Below are positions 16,668-29,240 of a DNA stretch of 64,000 nt, piece by piece (positions within the stretch are counted from its first letter, which is position 1; every line of letters starts with the position of its first letter). The position numbers and the translations under genes are program-made. The notes beneath the pieces were generated by a model. The model did not search any database. It was not told the DNA's origin and was given only the letters and a program-made list of their open reading frames with translations. Location of the stretch: the NCBI RefSeq assembly GCF_035581345.1, contig NZ_CP141608.1, positions 1,878,001 through 1,942,000 of the forward strand, given 5' to 3'. This DNA is from Pseudomonas sp. JQ170C (GTDB lineage Bacteria; Pseudomonadota; Gammaproteobacteria; Pseudomonadales; Pseudomonadaceae).

Positions 16668-16726
16668 TAACTTCACGCTCAAATTCCACCGGTTTCCGGC
16701 CATAAGGCCGCTGTAGAGGCGAAATC

Positions 16727-19123
16727 ATGAAGACCACCCTCGACTTGCCTCTTTTGCCATTGCGCGATGTCGTCGTCTATCCGCACATGGTTATCCCACT
16801 GTTCGTGGGTCGCGAGAAGTCCATCGAAGCCCTCGAGGCCGCAATGACGGGCGAAAAGCAGATCCTCCTGCTGGCCCAGAAGAACCCCGCTGACGACGAT
16901 CCAGGCGAAGACGCCCTGTACCGTGTCGGTACCATTGCTACTGTCCTGCAACTGCTCAAACTGCCCGATGGCACCGTCAAGGTGCTGGTCGAGGGTGAGC
17001 AGCGCGGTGCTGTTGAGCGTTTCAATGAAGTCGACGGCCATATCCGTGCCGAAGTCTCGCTGATCGACGAGTCGCAGACCGCCGAACGCGAGTCTGAAGT
17101 CTTCGTCCGCAGCTTGTTGTCACAATTTGAACAATACGTTCAGCTGGGCAAAAAGGTCCCGGCTGAAGTCCTGTCGTCGCTCAACAGCATCGATGAGCCA
17201 GGGCGCCTGGTCGACACCATGGCCGCGCACATGGCCCTGAAGATCGAGCAGAAGCAGGAAATTCTAGAAATTCTCGACCTGCCGACCCGTGTCGAGCATG
17301 TCATGGCCTTGCTGGATGCTGAAATCGACCTGCTGCAGGTCGAGAAGCGCATCCGCGGTCGCGTCAAGAAGCAGATGGAGCGCAGCCAGCGCGAGTACTA
17401 CCTGAATGAGCAGATGAAGGCCATTCAGAAAGAGCTGGGCGATAGCGAAGAAGGTCACAACGAAGTCGAAGAGCTGAAAAAGCGCCTCGACGCCGCTGGC
17501 CTGCCCAAGGACGCCTATGCCAAGGCCCAGGCCGAGCTGAACAAACTCAAGCAGATGTCGCCGATGTCTGCCGAAGCCACCGTGGTGCGCTCCTACCTGG
17601 ACTGGCTGGTGCAGGTGCCGTGGAAAGCCCAGAGCAAGGTGCGCCTGGACCTGGCCAAGGCTGAAGAAATCCTCGACGCTGACCATTACGGTCTGGAAGA
17701 GGTCAAGGAACGTATCCTTGAGTACCTCGCCGTACAGAAGCGCGTGAAGAAAATTCGCGGTCCCGTGCTGTGCCTGGTAGGGCCGCCTGGCGTCGGTAAA
17801 ACGTCCCTGGCCGAGTCGATTGCCAGCGCCACCAACCGCAAGTTCGTGCGCATGGCCTTGGGCGGTGTGCGTGATGAAGCTGAGATTCGTGGCCACCGTC
17901 GTACTTATATCGGTTCGATGCCGGGTCGTCTGATTCAGAAGATGACCAAGGTGGGCGTACGCAACCCGCTGTTCTTGCTCGACGAAATCGACAAGATGGG
18001 CAGCGACATGCGTGGCGATCCGGCCTCGGCGCTGCTTGAGGTGCTCGACCCAGAGCAGAACCACAACTTCAACGATCACTACCTGGAAGTCGACTACGAC
18101 CTTTCCGATGTGATGTTCCTCTGCACCTCCAACTCGATGAACATTCCGCCAGCGCTGCTGGACCGGATGGAAGTCATTCGCCTGCCGGGTTACACCGAAG
18201 ACGAAAAGATCAACATTGCGGTCAAGTACCTGACGCCCAAACAGATCAAGGCCAACGGCCTGAAGAAGGGCGAGCTGGAAGTCGATGTGACCGCCATCCG
18301 CGACATCATCCGCTACTACACCCGTGAAGCCGGTGTGAGGGGCCTGGAGCGCCAGATCGCCAAGGTCTGCCGTAAAGTGGTCAAGGAGCATGCCGGCCTC
18401 AAGCAAGTGGCAGTCAAGGTCACCGGTGAGCAACTGGAGCACTACCTCGGGGTGCGCAAGTTCCGTTACGGCCTGGCCGAGCAGCAAGACCAGGTCGGCC
18501 AGGTCACAGGCCTTGCCTGGACCCAGGTCGGTGGTGAGTTGCTGACCATCGAAGCGGCCGTGATTCCGGGCAAGGGTCAATTGATCAAGACCGGCTCTCT
18601 GGGCGATGTGATGGTCGAGTCGATCACCGCCGCGCAGACTGTGGTGCGCAGCCGGGCGAAAAGCCTGGGCATTCCTGCCGATTTCCACGAGAAGCGTGAC
18701 ACCCATATCCACATGCCCGAAGGCGCCACGCCCAAGGATGGTCCAAGTGCCGGTATCGGCATGTGTACTGCCCTGGTTTCGGCCCTGACGCAGATTCCGG
18801 TACGGGCCGATGTGGCCATGACCGGTGAAATTACTCTGCGTGGACAGGTGCTGGCTATTGGTGGTCTTAAAGAGAAATTGCTGGCGGCACACCGCGGTGG
18901 AATCAAGACCGTGATCATTCCTGAAGAGAATGTGCGTGATCTGAAGGAAATTCCTGAGAATATTAAGCAGGATCTACAGATTAAACCGGTCAAATGGATT
19001 GACGAAGTCCTCCAAATTGCGCTGCAATACGCCCCGGAGCCCTTGCCAGATGTGGCTCCCGAGATTGTCGCCAAGGATGAAAAGCGCGACAGCGATTCCA
19101 AGGAAAGAATTAGCACGCATTAG
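16727..19123 (+). CDS. lon: ATP-dependent protease Lon
   Basis: The 798-residue protein has the N-terminal substrate domain ([23 protein letters not shown]), a coiled-coil middle and the AAA+ module with Walker [10 protein letters not shown] (near residue 350) and FLLDEIDKM. The C-terminal Ser-Lys protease has [11 protein letters not shown], with the catalytic Ser in GPSAG, and the Lys in [14 protein letters not shown]. It degrades misfolded and regulatory proteins. Length and domain order are those of full-length LonA. It has its own promoter and lies between clpX and hupB. Confidence 0.98.
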   Translation: MKTTLDLPLLPLRDVVVYPHMVIPLFVGREKSIEALEAAMTGEKQILLLAQKNPADDDPGEDALYRVGTIATVLQLLKLPDGTVKVLVEGEQRGAVERFNEVDGHIRAEVSLIDESQTAERESEVFVRSLLSQFEQYVQLGKKVPAEVLSSLNSIDEPGRLVDTMAAHMALKIEQKQEILEILDLPTRVEHVMALLDAEIDLLQVEKRIRGRVKKQMERSQREYYLNEQMKAIQKELGDSEEGHNEVEELKKRLDAAGLPKDAYAKAQAELNKLKQMSPMSAEATVVRSYLDWLVQVPWKAQSKVRLDLAKAEEILDADHYGLEEVKERILEYLAVQKRVKKIRGPVLCLVGPPGVGKTSLAESIASATNRKFVRMALGGVRDEAEIRGHRRTYIGSMPGRLIQKMTKVGVRNPLFLLDEIDKMGSDMRGDPASALLEVLDPEQNHNFNDHYLEVDYDLSDVMFLCTSNSMNIPPALLDRMEVIRLPGYTEDEKINIAVKYLTPKQIKANGLKKGELEVDVTAIRDIIRYYTREAGVRGLERQIAKVCRKVVKEHAGLKQVAVKVTGEQLEHYLGVRKFRYGLAEQQDQVGQVTGLAWTQVGGELLTIEAAVIPGKGQLIKTGSLGDVMVESITAAQTVVRSRAKSLGIPADFHEKRDTHIHMPEGATPKDGPSAGIGMCTALVSALTQIPVRADVAMTGEITLRGQVLAIGGLKEKLLAAHRGGIKTVIIPEENVRDLKEIPENIKQDLQIKPVKWIDEVLQIALQYAPEPLPDVAPEIVAKDEKRDSDSKERISTH

Positions 19124-19147
19124 TACGTATTCGGCTGGGGGGCTTTC

Positions 19148-19176
19148 TTGACAGTATTTTCAGGCCCTTGTTATAA
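19148..19176 (+). promoter_or_regulatory. Sigma-70 promoter of hupB
   Basis: A consensus -35 TTGACA (19148-19153), a 17-base spacer and -10 TTATAA (19171-19176) form a near-ideal promoter. It lies about 95 bases before the hupB start, which fits a highly expressed gene. Confidence 0.8.
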
Positions 19177-19269
19177 AGCGGCACATAAGTGTCAACAGGC
19201 CACCCAGCGCTCGTTAAGCTTTTCATTACATACTTAGAAACAAACTCAATAGAGATAAGGGGACTTAGA

Positions 19270-19542
19270 GTGAACAAGTCGGAACTGATTGACGCTATCG
19301 CCGCATCTGCTGATATTTCGAAAGCTAGCGCCGGTAAGGCGCTGGACGCAGTAATCGAATCCGTCACCGGCGCCCTGAAGGCAGGTGATTCCGTGGTACT
19401 GGTAGGTTTCGGTACCTTCTCCGTCACCGATCGCCCAGCTCGCACCGGCCGCAACCCGCAAACCGGCAAGACTCTGGAAATCCCTGCTGCCAAGAAGCCA
19501 GGCTTCAAGGCTGGCAAGGCACTGAAAGAAGCCGTCAACTAA
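19270..19542 (+). CDS. hupB: DNA-binding protein HU, beta-type subunit
   Basis: The 90-residue nucleoid protein has the HU fold: [31 protein letters not shown] forms the helical dimer part. [41 protein letters not shown] contains the DNA-gripping arm with the conserved RNPQTG and the proline. It starts at GTG 19270, preceded by AAGGGGACTT; no alternative start is needed. It has a consensus promoter and follows lon as in other Pseudomonas. Confidence 0.98.
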   Translation: MNKSELIDAIAASADISKASAGKALDAVIESVTGALKAGDSVVLVGFGTFSVTDRPARTGRNPQTGKTLEIPAAKKPGFKAGKALKEAVN

Positions 19543-19649
19543 GTCGCTTCCTTCAGGCTTACGCCTAACCGGGCCAGGCACCTTGCCTGGCTTGGCTGCT
19601 GAACATCAGGACGCGCCCAAAGGCACCTGATGTTTAGCTGGTTACGAGA

Positions 19650-19677
19650 AGGCGCATCCTCGGATGCGCCTTTCTTC
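19650..19677 (+). terminator. Intrinsic terminator after hupB
   Basis: A perfect 9-bp stem (ggcgcatcc/ggatgcgcc) with a 2-nt loop is followed by TTTCTTCT. It lies about 110 bases after the hupB stop and before ppiD. Confidence 0.8.
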
Positions 19678-19739
19678 TATCAGGACTCTACCCACGCTCC
19701 ACGGTTGTTTTATTCAGTACAACCGTTTCTGGGGGACGC

Positions 19740-21611
19740 ATGCTGCAGAATATCAGGGACAATTCACAAGGTTGGATTGCCAAGACCATCATCGGTGTCA
19801 TCGTAGCCTTGATGGCGCTGACCGGCTTCGATGCCATCTTCCAGGCCACCACCAACAGCCAGGATGCTGCCAAGGTCAATGGGGACACCATCAGCCAGAA
19901 TGAGCTGAGCCAGGCCGTCGACATGCAACGTCGGCAGCTGATGCAACAGCTGGGCCGGGATTTCGATCCGGCGCTGCTCGACGAGAAGCTGCTGCGCGAA
20001 GCCGCACTCAAGGGGCTGATCGACCGCAAGTTGCTGCTCCAGGGCGCCAAAGACGCCAAGTTTGCTTTCTCCGAAGCCGCACTCGACCAACTGATCCTGC
20101 AAACGCCTGAGTTCCAGGTAGACGGCAAGTTCAGCGCCGAGCGTTTCGACCAGGTCATTCGCCAGATGGGCTACGGCCGTCTGCAGTTCCGCGAAATGCT
20201 GGCCCAGGAAATGCTCATCGGCCAACTGCGTGCAGGCGTCGCCGGCAGCGGTTTTGTCACCGATGACGAGGTCAATGCCTTTGCTCGCCTTGAAAAGCAG
20301 ACCCGTGATTTCGCTTCGCTGACCTTCAAGGCCGATCCAGCCGCAGTCAAGGTCACCGACGAGCAGATCAAGGCGCACTACGATCAGCACGCCAAGGAAT
20401 TCATGAGCCCTGATCAGGTCGTCATCGACTACATAGAGCTGAAGAAGTCTGCATTCTTCGATCAGGTCAAAGTTGACGAAGACGCGCTCAAGGCGCTGTA
20501 CGAGAAAGAGATCGCCAACCTTGCCGAGCAGCGCCATGCCGCTCACATCCTCATCGAAGTCAATGACAAGGTGAACGATGCCCAGGCCAAGGCAAAAGCT
20601 GAAGAAATCCAGCAGCGCCTGGCCAAGGGTGAAGACTTCGCCACGCTGGCCAAGGAACTCTCCCAGGACCCGGGTTCGGCCAACAGCGGTGGTGACCTCG
20701 GTTTCGCCGGTCAGGGCGTCTACGATCCTGCCTTTGAAGAAGCGCTGTACGCGCTGAACAAGGATCAGGTCTCGGCACCGGTGCGTACCGAATATGGCTA
20801 CCACCTGATCAAGCTGCTCGACGTTCAGGCGCCTGAAGTGCCGACCTTCGCCAGCCTGAAAGACAAGCTGACTCGCGAACTCAAGACCCAGCAGGTCGAA
20901 CAGCGTTTTGTCGAAGTGACCAAGCAGCTCGAAGACGCCGCGTTTGAAGCTTCCGACCTGGCTCAGCCGGCTCAGGAGCTAAACCTGAAAGTGCAAACCG
21001 CACCAGCGTTCGGTCGTGAAGGCGGCGAAGGCATCACTGCCAACCGTGCCGTGATCCAGGCCGCGTTCAGCACTGAAGTACTGGAAGAGGGTGCCAACAG
21101 CACCGCTATCGAGCTGGACCCGGAAACGATTGTCGTGCTGCGCGTCAAGGAGCACCGCAAGCCGGAGCAACTGAGCCTGGACGTGGTGTCCGACAGCATT
21201 CGCAAGCACTTGGCCCAGGAGCAGGCAACCGCCGCGGTGAAAGCCAAGGCTGACGCACTGATCGCAGGCCTGCGTGACGGCAGCATCCCGCTGGCCGCTA
21301 CCCAGGAAGGCCAGAGCTGGAAGGTCCAGGAAGCGGTCTCGCGCAGCCAGGAAGGTATTGATCCGGTCGAGCTGCAGGCACTGTTCCGCATGGGCAAGCC
21401 TGAAGCCAAGGAAAAGCCCGTCTACAGCAGCGTTACGCTCAAGGATGGCAGCCTGGTGGTATTGCGTCTGAACGGCGTGAACGAAGGTGCTGCAGCCACT
21501 GAAGAAGAGAAGGTGAATTATCGCCAGTACCTCGCTTCCCGTGCTGGCCAGCAAGACTTCGCCGCGTACCGCAAGCAGTTGGAAGCCAAGGCAGACATCA
21601 CTCGCTACTGA
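19740..21611 (+). CDS. ppiD: Periplasmic folding chaperone/peptidyl-prolyl isomerase, inner-membrane anchored
   Basis: The 623-residue protein has one N-terminal membrane anchor (about residues 14-34, TIIGVIVALMALTGFDAIF) and a SurA-like N-domain (DTISQNELSQAVDMQRRQL). The parvulin domain is near residues 262-355 (EQRHAAHILIEV, FATLAKELSQDPGSANSGGDLGFAGQGVYDPAFEEALY, VRTEYGYHLIKL). A second, degenerate isomerase-like region occupies the C-terminal part. It helps proteins emerging from the Sec translocon to fold. It lies after hupB as in related genomes and has its own terminator. Confidence 0.95.
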   Translation: MLQNIRDNSQGWIAKTIIGVIVALMALTGFDAIFQATTNSQDAAKVNGDTISQNELSQAVDMQRRQLMQQLGRDFDPALLDEKLLREAALKGLIDRKLLLQGAKDAKFAFSEAALDQLILQTPEFQVDGKFSAERFDQVIRQMGYGRLQFREMLAQEMLIGQLRAGVAGSGFVTDDEVNAFARLEKQTRDFASLTFKADPAAVKVTDEQIKAHYDQHAKEFMSPDQVVIDYIELKKSAFFDQVKVDEDALKALYEKEIANLAEQRHAAHILIEVNDKVNDAQAKAKAEEIQQRLAKGEDFATLAKELSQDPGSANSGGDLGFAGQGVYDPAFEEALYALNKDQVSAPVRTEYGYHLIKLLDVQAPEVPTFASLKDKLTRELKTQQVEQRFVEVTKQLEDAAFEASDLAQPAQELNLKVQTAPAFGREGGEGITANRAVIQAAFSTEVLEEGANSTAIELDPETIVVLRVKEHRKPEQLSLDVVSDSIRKHLAQEQATAAVKAKADALIAGLRDGSIPLAATQEGQSWKVQEAVSRSQEGIDPVELQALFRMGKPEAKEKPVYSSVTLKDGSLVVLRLNGVNEGAAATEEEKVNYRQYLASRAGQQDFAAYRKQLEAKADITRY

Positions 21612-21630
21612 GGACTGTCGCTTTAAACAG

Positions 21631-21656
21631 AAAAGGCCGCGCAAGCGGCCTTTTTT
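21631..21656 (+). terminator. Intrinsic terminator after ppiD
   Basis: Stem aaaaggccgc/gcggcctttt with loop GCAA and a T6 tail. It can also act from the other strand (A-run at the 5' side) for the converging yej operon. Confidence 0.9.
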
Positions 21657-21710
21657 GTTTCTGCAGGAGGCGAGCTGGCCTCGCGATGGACAGGCCGGAT
21701 GCCTCCGATT

Positions 21711-21730
21711 ATCGCGGGGCAAGCCCGCTC

Positions 21731-21735
<5 letters not shown>
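21711..21735 (-). repeat. REP element, P. putida type, overlapping the yejF stop codon
   Basis: The 25 bases contain the imperfect palindrome GCGGGGC-AA-GCCCGC followed by TCCTAC, the form of REP sequences scattered in P. putida genomes. A second copy is at 63524-63547. The CTA at 21731-21733 in this element is the reverse complement of the yejF TAG stop. Confidence 0.8.
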
Positions 21736-23338
<1,603 letters not shown>

Positions 23339-23339
23339 G

Positions 23340-24359
23340 TCATTTCCTCGGGTCGAAGGCGTCGCGGGCAGACTCGCCGATGAACACCAGCAAGCTGAGC
23401 ATCAGGGCCAGCACGGCAAAGGCGCTGATGCCCAGCCAGGGTGCCTGGAGGTTGGACTTGCCCTGGGCGACCAGCTCACCCAGGGACGGTGCGCCAGGTG
23501 GCAGGCCAAAGCCAAGGAAGTCCAGGGCAGTCAAGGTGCCGATGGCGCCGGTGAGGATGAACGGCATGAAGGTCATGGTCGAGATCATGGCGTTGGGCAG
23601 GATGTGGCGGAACATGATCGGCCCATCCTGCATGCCCAGGGCGCGTGCGGCGCGCACGTATTCAAGATTGCGCCCGCGCAGGAACTCGGCGCGTACCACG
23701 TCCACCAGGCTCATCCAGGAGAACAGCAGCATGATGCCCAGCAACCACCAGAAGTTGGGCTGGACGAAGCTTGCGAGGATGATCAGCAGGTACAGCACCG
23801 GCAAGCCGGACCAGATCTCCAGGAAGCGCTGCCCGGCCAGGTCCACCCAGCCGCCGTAGAATCCCTGCAGCGCGCCGGCAAGCACGCCGATGATCGAGCT
23901 GAGGATGGTCAGGGTCAGGGCGAACAGCACCGAGATGCGAAAGCCGTAGATCACCCGCGCCAGCACGTCGCGGCCCTGATCGTCGGTGCCCAGCCAGTTC
24001 TGCGCCGAAGGCGGTGCGGGGGCAGGGACCTTGAGGTCGTAGTTGATGCTCTGGTAGCTGAACGGGATCGGTGCCCACAGGACCCAGCTGTCCTTGGCGG
24101 CCAGCAGTTCGCGGATATAGGGGCTCTTGTAGTTGGCTTCCAGGGGGAACTCACCGCCGAAGGTGGTTTCCGGGTAGCGCTTGAGTGCTGGGAAATACCA
24201 CTCACCGTCATAGCGAACGGCAAGCGGTTTGTCGTTGGCGATCAACTCGGCGCCCAGGCTCAGGCCGAACAGGATCAGGAACAGCCACAGTGACCACCAG
24301 CCGCGGCGGTTGGCCTTGAAGCGCTCGAAGCGCCGCCGATTGAGAGGGGACAGGTTCAT
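23340..24359 (-). CDS. yejE: Peptide ABC transporter permease (YejE type)
   Basis: The 339-residue inner-membrane protein starts with the OppC-like N-terminus NRRRFERFKANRRGWWSLWLFLILFGLSLGAELIAN. It has a periplasmic insertion and then the DppC/OppC permease core (NWLGTDDQGRDVLARVIYGFRISVLFALTLTILSSIIGVLAGALQGFYGGWVDL). The EAA-type loop RAARALGMQDGPIMFRHILPNAM precedes the last helices. It pairs with YejB. One base separates it from yejF and one from yejB. Confidence 0.92.
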   Translation of the reverse strand: MNLSPLNRRRFERFKANRRGWWSLWLFLILFGLSLGAELIANDKPLAVRYDGEWYFPALKRYPETTFGGEFPLEANYKSPYIRELLAAKDSWVLWAPIPFSYQSINYDLKVPAPAPPSAQNWLGTDDQGRDVLARVIYGFRISVLFALTLTILSSIIGVLAGALQGFYGGWVDLAGQRFLEIWSGLPVLYLLIILASFVQPNFWWLLGIMLLFSWMSLVDVVRAEFLRGRNLEYVRAARALGMQDGPIMFRHILPNAMISTMTFMPFILTGAIGTLTALDFLGFGLPPGAPSLGELVAQGKSNLQAPWLGISAFAVLALMLSLLVFIGESARDAFDPRK

Positions 24360-24360
24360 C

Positions 24361-25434
24361 TCAGTTCTCCCGGCTGGCGAAGTCGATGCGTGGATCGACC
24401 AGGGTGTAGGTCAGGTCGCCGATCAGCTTCACCACCAGCCCCAGCAGGGTGAAGATGAACAAAGTGCCGAAGACCACCGGGTAGTCGCGGTTGATGGCTG
24501 CCTCGAAGCTCATCAGGCCCAGGCCGTCGAGGGAGAAGATCACCTCGATCAGCAGGGAGCCGGTAAAGAAGATGCCAATGAAGGCCGAAGGGAAACCGGC
24601 GATCACCAACAGCATGGCGTTGCGAAACACATGACCGTAGAGCACCCGGTTCGGGCTCAGCCCCTTGGCCTTGGCAGTGACCACGTATTGCTTGTTGATC
24701 TCGTCGAGGAAGCTGTTCTTGGTCAGCAAGGTCATGGTGGCGAAGTTGCCGATCACCAGGGCTGTCACCGGGAGGACCAGGTGCCAGAAGTAGTCGAAGA
24801 TCTTGCCGGTGGTGCTCAGTTCATCGAAGTTGTTAGAGGTCAGGCCGCGCAAGGGGAACCAGTCGAGGTAACTGCCGCCGGCGAACAGCACGATCAGCAG
24901 GATCGCGAACAGGAACGCCGGGATGGCATAGCCGATGATGATTGCCGAGCTGGTCCAGACGTCGAAGTGGCTGCCGTGGCGGGTGGCCTTGGCGATCCCC
25001 AGGGGAATCGAGACCAGGTACATGATCAGGGTGCTCCACAGCCCCAGGGAAATCGACACCGGCATTTTCTCGATGATCAGGTCGATGACCTTGGCATCGC
25101 GGAAAAAGCTGTCGCCAAAGTCCAGCCGGGCGTAGTTCTTGATCATGATCCACAAGCGTTCCGGCGCCGACTTGTCGAAGCCGTACATTTTTTCGATTTC
25201 CTTGATCAGGGCCGGGTCCAGTCCCTGGGCGCCCCGATAGTTGGAACCCGCTACCGACACTTCGGCACCGCTGCCGGCGATGCGGCTGGTGGCGCCCTCG
25301 AAGCCCTCAAGTTTGGCGATCATCTGCTCGACCGGACCACCCGGGGCGGCCTGGATAATCACGAAGTTGATGACCAGGATGCCCAGCAGCGTCGGGATGA
25401 TCAGCAGCAAGCGGCGAAAGATATAGGCCAGCAT
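24361..25434 (-). CDS. yejB: Peptide ABC transporter permease (YejB type)
   Basis: The 357-residue protein has the OppB/DppB start [37 protein letters not shown] and a large first periplasmic loop with the EAT-type insertion typical of YejB. Several membrane segments follow, with the EAA loop [25 protein letters not shown]. It forms the import channel with YejE. In enteric bacteria the Yej system imports peptides and peptide-nucleotide antibiotics; the substrate here is not shown by sequence. Confidence 0.92.
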   Translation of the reverse strand: MLAYIFRRLLLIIPTLLGILVINFVIIQAAPGGPVEQMIAKLEGFEGATSRIAGSGAEVSVAGSNYRGAQGLDPALIKEIEKMYGFDKSAPERLWIMIKNYARLDFGDSFFRDAKVIDLIIEKMPVSISLGLWSTLIMYLVSIPLGIAKATRHGSHFDVWTSSAIIIGYAIPAFLFAILLIVLFAGGSYLDWFPLRGLTSNNFDELSTTGKIFDYFWHLVLPVTALVIGNFATMTLLTKNSFLDEINKQYVVTAKAKGLSPNRVLYGHVFRNAMLLVIAGFPSAFIGIFFTGSLLIEVIFSLDGLGLMSFEAAINRDYPVVFGTLFIFTLLGLVVKLIGDLTYTLVDPRIDFASREN

Positions 25435-25435
25435 C

Positions 25436-27289
25436 CTAGTGTGCCCCTTCGGCAGGTGGCGCTTCGGGCGCAGGTGCCACGGGCACGGCGGGTTGGACGT
25501 CAGGCTTTATCCACCAGGTATTGATGCCGATGTCGTACTTGGGCGATACCTCCGGGTGGCCGATATGGTTCCAGTACGCCACGCGCCACGTCTTGATGTG
25601 CCAGTTGGGGATCACGTAGTAGCCCCATTGCAGTACCCGGTCCAGGGCGCGGCAGTACTCGATCAGGCTCTGCCGAGAGTCGGCGTTGATCAGGCCGTCG
25701 ACCAGGCTGTCGATGGCTGGGTCCTTCAAGCCGATGAAGTTGCGGCTGCCGGGGTTGTCGGCTGCAGCGCTCTGCCAGAACTCGCGCTGCTCGTTGCCAG
25801 GCGAGTTGGATTGAGGGTAGCCACCGACAATCATGTCGAAGTCGCGCGAGCGCAGGCGATTGATGTACTGGGAGACGTCGACCCGGCGAATCACCAGGTC
25901 GATGCCAAGGTCGGCCAGGTTGCGCTTGAAGGGCAGCAGGACGCGCTCGAACTCGGTCTGGGCCAGCAGGAATTCAATGGATACCGGTTTGCCCTGGGTG
26001 TCGACCATCTTGTCGTCGACGATGCGCCAGCCGGCGTCCTGCAGCAGTTTGTAGGCCTTGCGTTGTTGTTCGCGAATCATGCCGCTGCCATCGGTGACCG
26101 GATTGGCAAAGGCCTGGGTGAACACCTGCTCGGGAATCTTGCCGCGAAACGGTTCGAGGATTTTCAGCTCTGCCGCATCCGGCAGCCCCCGGGCGGCCAT
26201 TTCCGAGTTTTCAAAGTAGCTGCCGGTGCGGGTGTAGGCGCCATTGAACAGTTGCTTGTTGGTCCACTCGAAGTCCAGCAGCAGGCTGAGCGCCTCGCGC
26301 ACACGTACATCCTGGAACACGGGGCGGCGGATGTTGTAGACAAAGCCCTGCATGCCGGTCGGGTTTCCGTTGGGCAGCTCTTCAAGGATCAGGCGCTTTT
26401 GCCGCACGGCGGGCACGTCATAGGCGGTGGCCCAGCTCTTGGCCGCGGTTTCCAGGCGATAGTCGAACTGGCCGGCTTTCAATGCCTCCAGTGCCACGCC
26501 GCTGTCGCGGTAGTAGTCGGTGGTCATGACGTCGAAGTTATAGAAACCCCGGTTGACCGCCAGGTCCTTGCCCCAGTAGTCCTTGACCCGCTCGTAGCGG
26601 ATCGAGCGCCCGGCCTTGACGTCGGCCACCTTGTAGGGGCCGCTGCCCAGCGGGATTTCCAGGTTGCCCTTGGTGAACTCGCGGCTTTCCCACCAGTGCT
26701 TGGGCAGTACCGGCAACTGGCCGAGGATCAATGGCAACTCGCGATTGTTGTTGTGCTTGAACTTGAACAGTACGCGCTGCGGGTCTTCGGCGATGACTTC
26801 GGCAACGTCGGCGTAATAGTTGCGAAACAACGGCGCGCCGCTCTTGATCAGGGTGTTGAAGGTGAACACCACGTCTTCGGCGTGAATCGGGTGGCCATCG
26901 TGAAAACGGGCTTCGGGGCGCAGATAGAAGCGCACCCAGCTGTTGTCCGGCGCCTTCTCGATCTTGCCGGCGACCAGGCCGTATTCGGTGAACGGCTCAT
27001 CCAGGCTCTGGGTCATCAGTGTGTCGTAGATCAGCGAGATGTCATCAGCCGGCACACCCTTGTTGATGAAGGGGTTGAGGCTGTCGAAACCGCCAAAGCC
27101 GGCCTGGCGGAAGGTGCCCCCCTTGGGCGCCTCCGGGTTGACGTAGTCGAAGTGCTTGAAGTTGGCCGGGTACTTCGGGGCCTCGTCGTAAAGCGTCAGG
27201 GCATGTTGCGGGGCGGCCAGCGCCTGGGCACTGAAGCAGGCCAGCAGCAAGGCGCAGGCCTTCAGGCGAAGGCTTTGCAGTGACATCAT
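25436..27289 (-). CDS. Extracellular solute-binding protein, family 5 (YejA-like), second of two
   Basis: The 617-residue periplasmic protein has a signal peptide ([17 protein letters not shown]). SBP family 5 motifs follow: [89 protein letters not shown] start at the ATG at 27289, which has GGAG 8 bases upstream and overlaps the stop of the preceding paralogue (ATGATG). It should bind peptides for YejBEF. It is closely related in layout to the gene upstream, suggesting a tandem duplication with widened substrate range. Confidence 0.9.
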   Translation of the reverse strand: MMSLQSLRLKACALLLACFSAQALAAPQHALTLYDEAPKYPANFKHFDYVNPEAPKGGTFRQAGFGGFDSLNPFINKGVPADDISLIYDTLMTQSLDEPFTEYGLVAGKIEKAPDNSWVRFYLRPEARFHDGHPIHAEDVVFTFNTLIKSGAPLFRNYYADVAEVIAEDPQRVLFKFKHNNNRELPLILGQLPVLPKHWWESREFTKGNLEIPLGSGPYKVADVKAGRSIRYERVKDYWGKDLAVNRGFYNFDVMTTDYYRDSGVALEALKAGQFDYRLETAAKSWATAYDVPAVRQKRLILEELPNGNPTGMQGFVYNIRRPVFQDVRVREALSLLLDFEWTNKQLFNGAYTRTGSYFENSEMAARGLPDAAELKILEPFRGKIPEQVFTQAFANPVTDGSGMIREQQRKAYKLLQDAGWRIVDDKMVDTQGKPVSIEFLLAQTEFERVLLPFKRNLADLGIDLVIRRVDVSQYINRLRSRDFDMIVGGYPQSNSPGNEQREFWQSAAADNPGSRNFIGLKDPAIDSLVDGLINADSRQSLIEYCRALDRVLQWGYYVIPNWHIKTWRVAYWNHIGHPEVSPKYDIGINTWWIKPDVQPAVPVAPAPEAPPAEGAH

Positions 27290-29118
27290 TGGGCTTTCTC
27301 CGAAGGCTTTATCCACCAGCTATTGAGCCCCAGGGTATAGGGCGGCGTGGTGACGAAGGCGAACCGGTTGCGGTAGGCCAGGCGGTGATTGTCCAGGTAC
27401 CAGTTGGGGATCATGTAGTAGTGCCAGAGCAATACCCGGTCCAGGGCGCGGGCCGCTGCCACTTGTTCATCGCGGCTTTGGGCGGCCAGCAGGGTGTCGA
27501 GCAAGTGGTCGACCACCGGGTCCTTCACGCCAGCATAGTTCTTGCTTCCCTTGGTCGTGGCCTGGCTTGAGTGAAAGTACAGCCATTGTTCAAGCCCGGG
27601 GCTGAGCGTCTGGTTCAGGGTCATCAGAATCATGTCGAAGTCGAAGTGGTCCAGGCGCTGTTTGTACTGGGCCCGGTCTACCGTGCGCAAGCGCGCTTCG
27701 ATGCCGATGCTGGAGAGATTTTCGACATAAGGTTGCAGAATCCGTTCAAGGTTCGGATTCACCAGCAGCAATTCAAGCTTCAAGGGTTTGCCGTGGCTGT
27801 CGAGCAGGCGCTGGCCGTTCAGTTTCCAGCCTGCCTGAGCCAGCAGATTCAGCGCCTGGCGCAGGGTCTGGCGGTTGATGCCGCGTCCATCGGTGTGGCT
27901 GACCTTGTAGGGCTCGGTGAACAGGGCGGCGGGCAACTGCTCGCGATAGGGGGCAAGCAGGAGCCACTCTTTACCCACCGGCAGGCCGCTGGCAGCAAAC
28001 TCGCTGTTGGGGTAATAGCTGCTGGCGCGACGGTAGGCGCTGCTGAACAGGGCGCGGTTGGTCCACTCGAAATCCAGCATCAGGCTCAAGGCCTGGCGTA
28101 CCCGCGCATCGCTGAAGGCCGCGCGGCGGCTGTTCATGAACAAACCCTGGGTCTGGGTCGGGATCTTGTGCGGGATCTGCGCCTTGATCACCTCGCCGCG
28201 CCGCACGGCCGGGAAGTTGTAGCCGTTGGCCCAGTTCTTGGCCTGGTGCTCGATGTAGATATCGAACTCGCCAGCCTTGAAGGCTTCAAAAGCCACGGCG
28301 GCGTCGCGATAGAACTCGTACTCGACCCGGGCAACGTTGTACTTGCCGCGGTTCACGGCCAGGTCCTTGCCCCAGTAGTCCTTGACCCGCTCAAACACCA
28401 GTCGGCGGCCGGGCTGGACCTGGGTGATGTGGTAGGGGCCGCTGCCCAGGGGCGGCTCGAAGGTGGTGGCCTTGAAGTCACGACCCTTCCAGTAATGTGC
28501 CGGCAGCACCGGCATTTCACCCAGGCGCAGGATCAGCAATGGATTGCCGGCGCGCTTGAAGACAAAACGGATGCGGCGCGAATTCAGGATGTCGACCCGC
28601 TGCACTTCCTGCAGATTGGTGCGGTAGATCGGGTGACCTTCCTTGAGCAGGGTGCGGTACGAGAACGCCACATCGTTGGCGGTGATCGGATGGCCGTCAT
28701 GAAAGCGGGCTTCAGGGCGCAGGTTGAACACCACCCAGCTGCGGTCGTCACTGTACTCGACGGAGCCTGCGATCAGGCCGTAGCTGGAGGTGGGTTCATC
28801 GCCTGAGGGGTCGTACTGGCCGGTACCGACCATAAGGGTTTCGTTGAGCTCGTTTACCCCGTACTGCAAGAAGTTAGGGGTGGTGACCGGGCTTGAACCC
28901 TTGAAGGTGTAGGGGTTGAGGGTATCGAAGGTGCCGAAAGCCATGGCACGCAAGGTGCCGCCCTTGGGCGCTTGCGGATTGACCCAGTCGAAGTGGGTGA
29001 ATTTGGCTGGATACTTGAGCGTGCCGAATTGGGCGTAACCGTGGCTTTCGGTGATTGTCGCGCCCGCGGGAAAGCTCAAGGCCAGGCTGAATGACAGCAA
29101 CAGGAGGGGACGTATCAA
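27286..29118 (-). CDS. Extracellular solute-binding protein, family 5 (YejA-like), first of two
   Basis: The 610-residue protein has a signal peptide (RPLLLLSFSLALSFPAGA) and the same SBP-5 motifs as its downstream paralogue ([63 protein letters not shown]). It ends in the shared NSWWIKP motif. Translation appears to start at TTG 29118, the only codon that keeps the full signal peptide; no strong ribosome-binding site is visible, so weak translation is possible. It heads the operon. Confidence 0.88.
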   Translation of the reverse strand: MIRPLLLLSFSLALSFPAGATITESHGYAQFGTLKYPAKFTHFDWVNPQAPKGGTLRAMAFGTFDTLNPYTFKGSSPVTTPNFLQYGVNELNETLMVGTGQYDPSGDEPTSSYGLIAGSVEYSDDRSWVVFNLRPEARFHDGHPITANDVAFSYRTLLKEGHPIYRTNLQEVQRVDILNSRRIRFVFKRAGNPLLILRLGEMPVLPAHYWKGRDFKATTFEPPLGSGPYHITQVQPGRRLVFERVKDYWGKDLAVNRGKYNVARVEYEFYRDAAVAFEAFKAGEFDIYIEHQAKNWANGYNFPAVRRGEVIKAQIPHKIPTQTQGLFMNSRRAAFSDARVRQALSLMLDFEWTNRALFSSAYRRASSYYPNSEFAASGLPVGKEWLLLAPYREQLPAALFTEPYKVSHTDGRGINRQTLRQALNLLAQAGWKLNGQRLLDSHGKPLKLELLLVNPNLERILQPYVENLSSIGIEARLRTVDRAQYKQRLDHFDFDMILMTLNQTLSPGLEQWLYFHSSQATTKGSKNYAGVKDPVVDHLLDTLLAAQSRDEQVAAARALDRVLLWHYYMIPNWYLDNHRLAYRNRFAFVTTPPYTLGLNSWWIKPSEKAQ

Positions 29119-29240
29119 GTCGGCGATCCGATCCAGGCGGCTTGGGCTTTATTCCGGCTACAGTAACAGCTTGTATCGGCTGGAAAAAGAGGCCGTCAGG
29201 ATGCGTGATGCCGCGCCAGCTATCGGCTGGCGCCGGGTGC

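Noticed and set aside
17264..18892. Minus-strand ORF of 542 codons opposite lon
   Set aside because: Shadow of lon; the Lon motifs are complete on the plus strand and the antisense product has no recognised domain or RBS.
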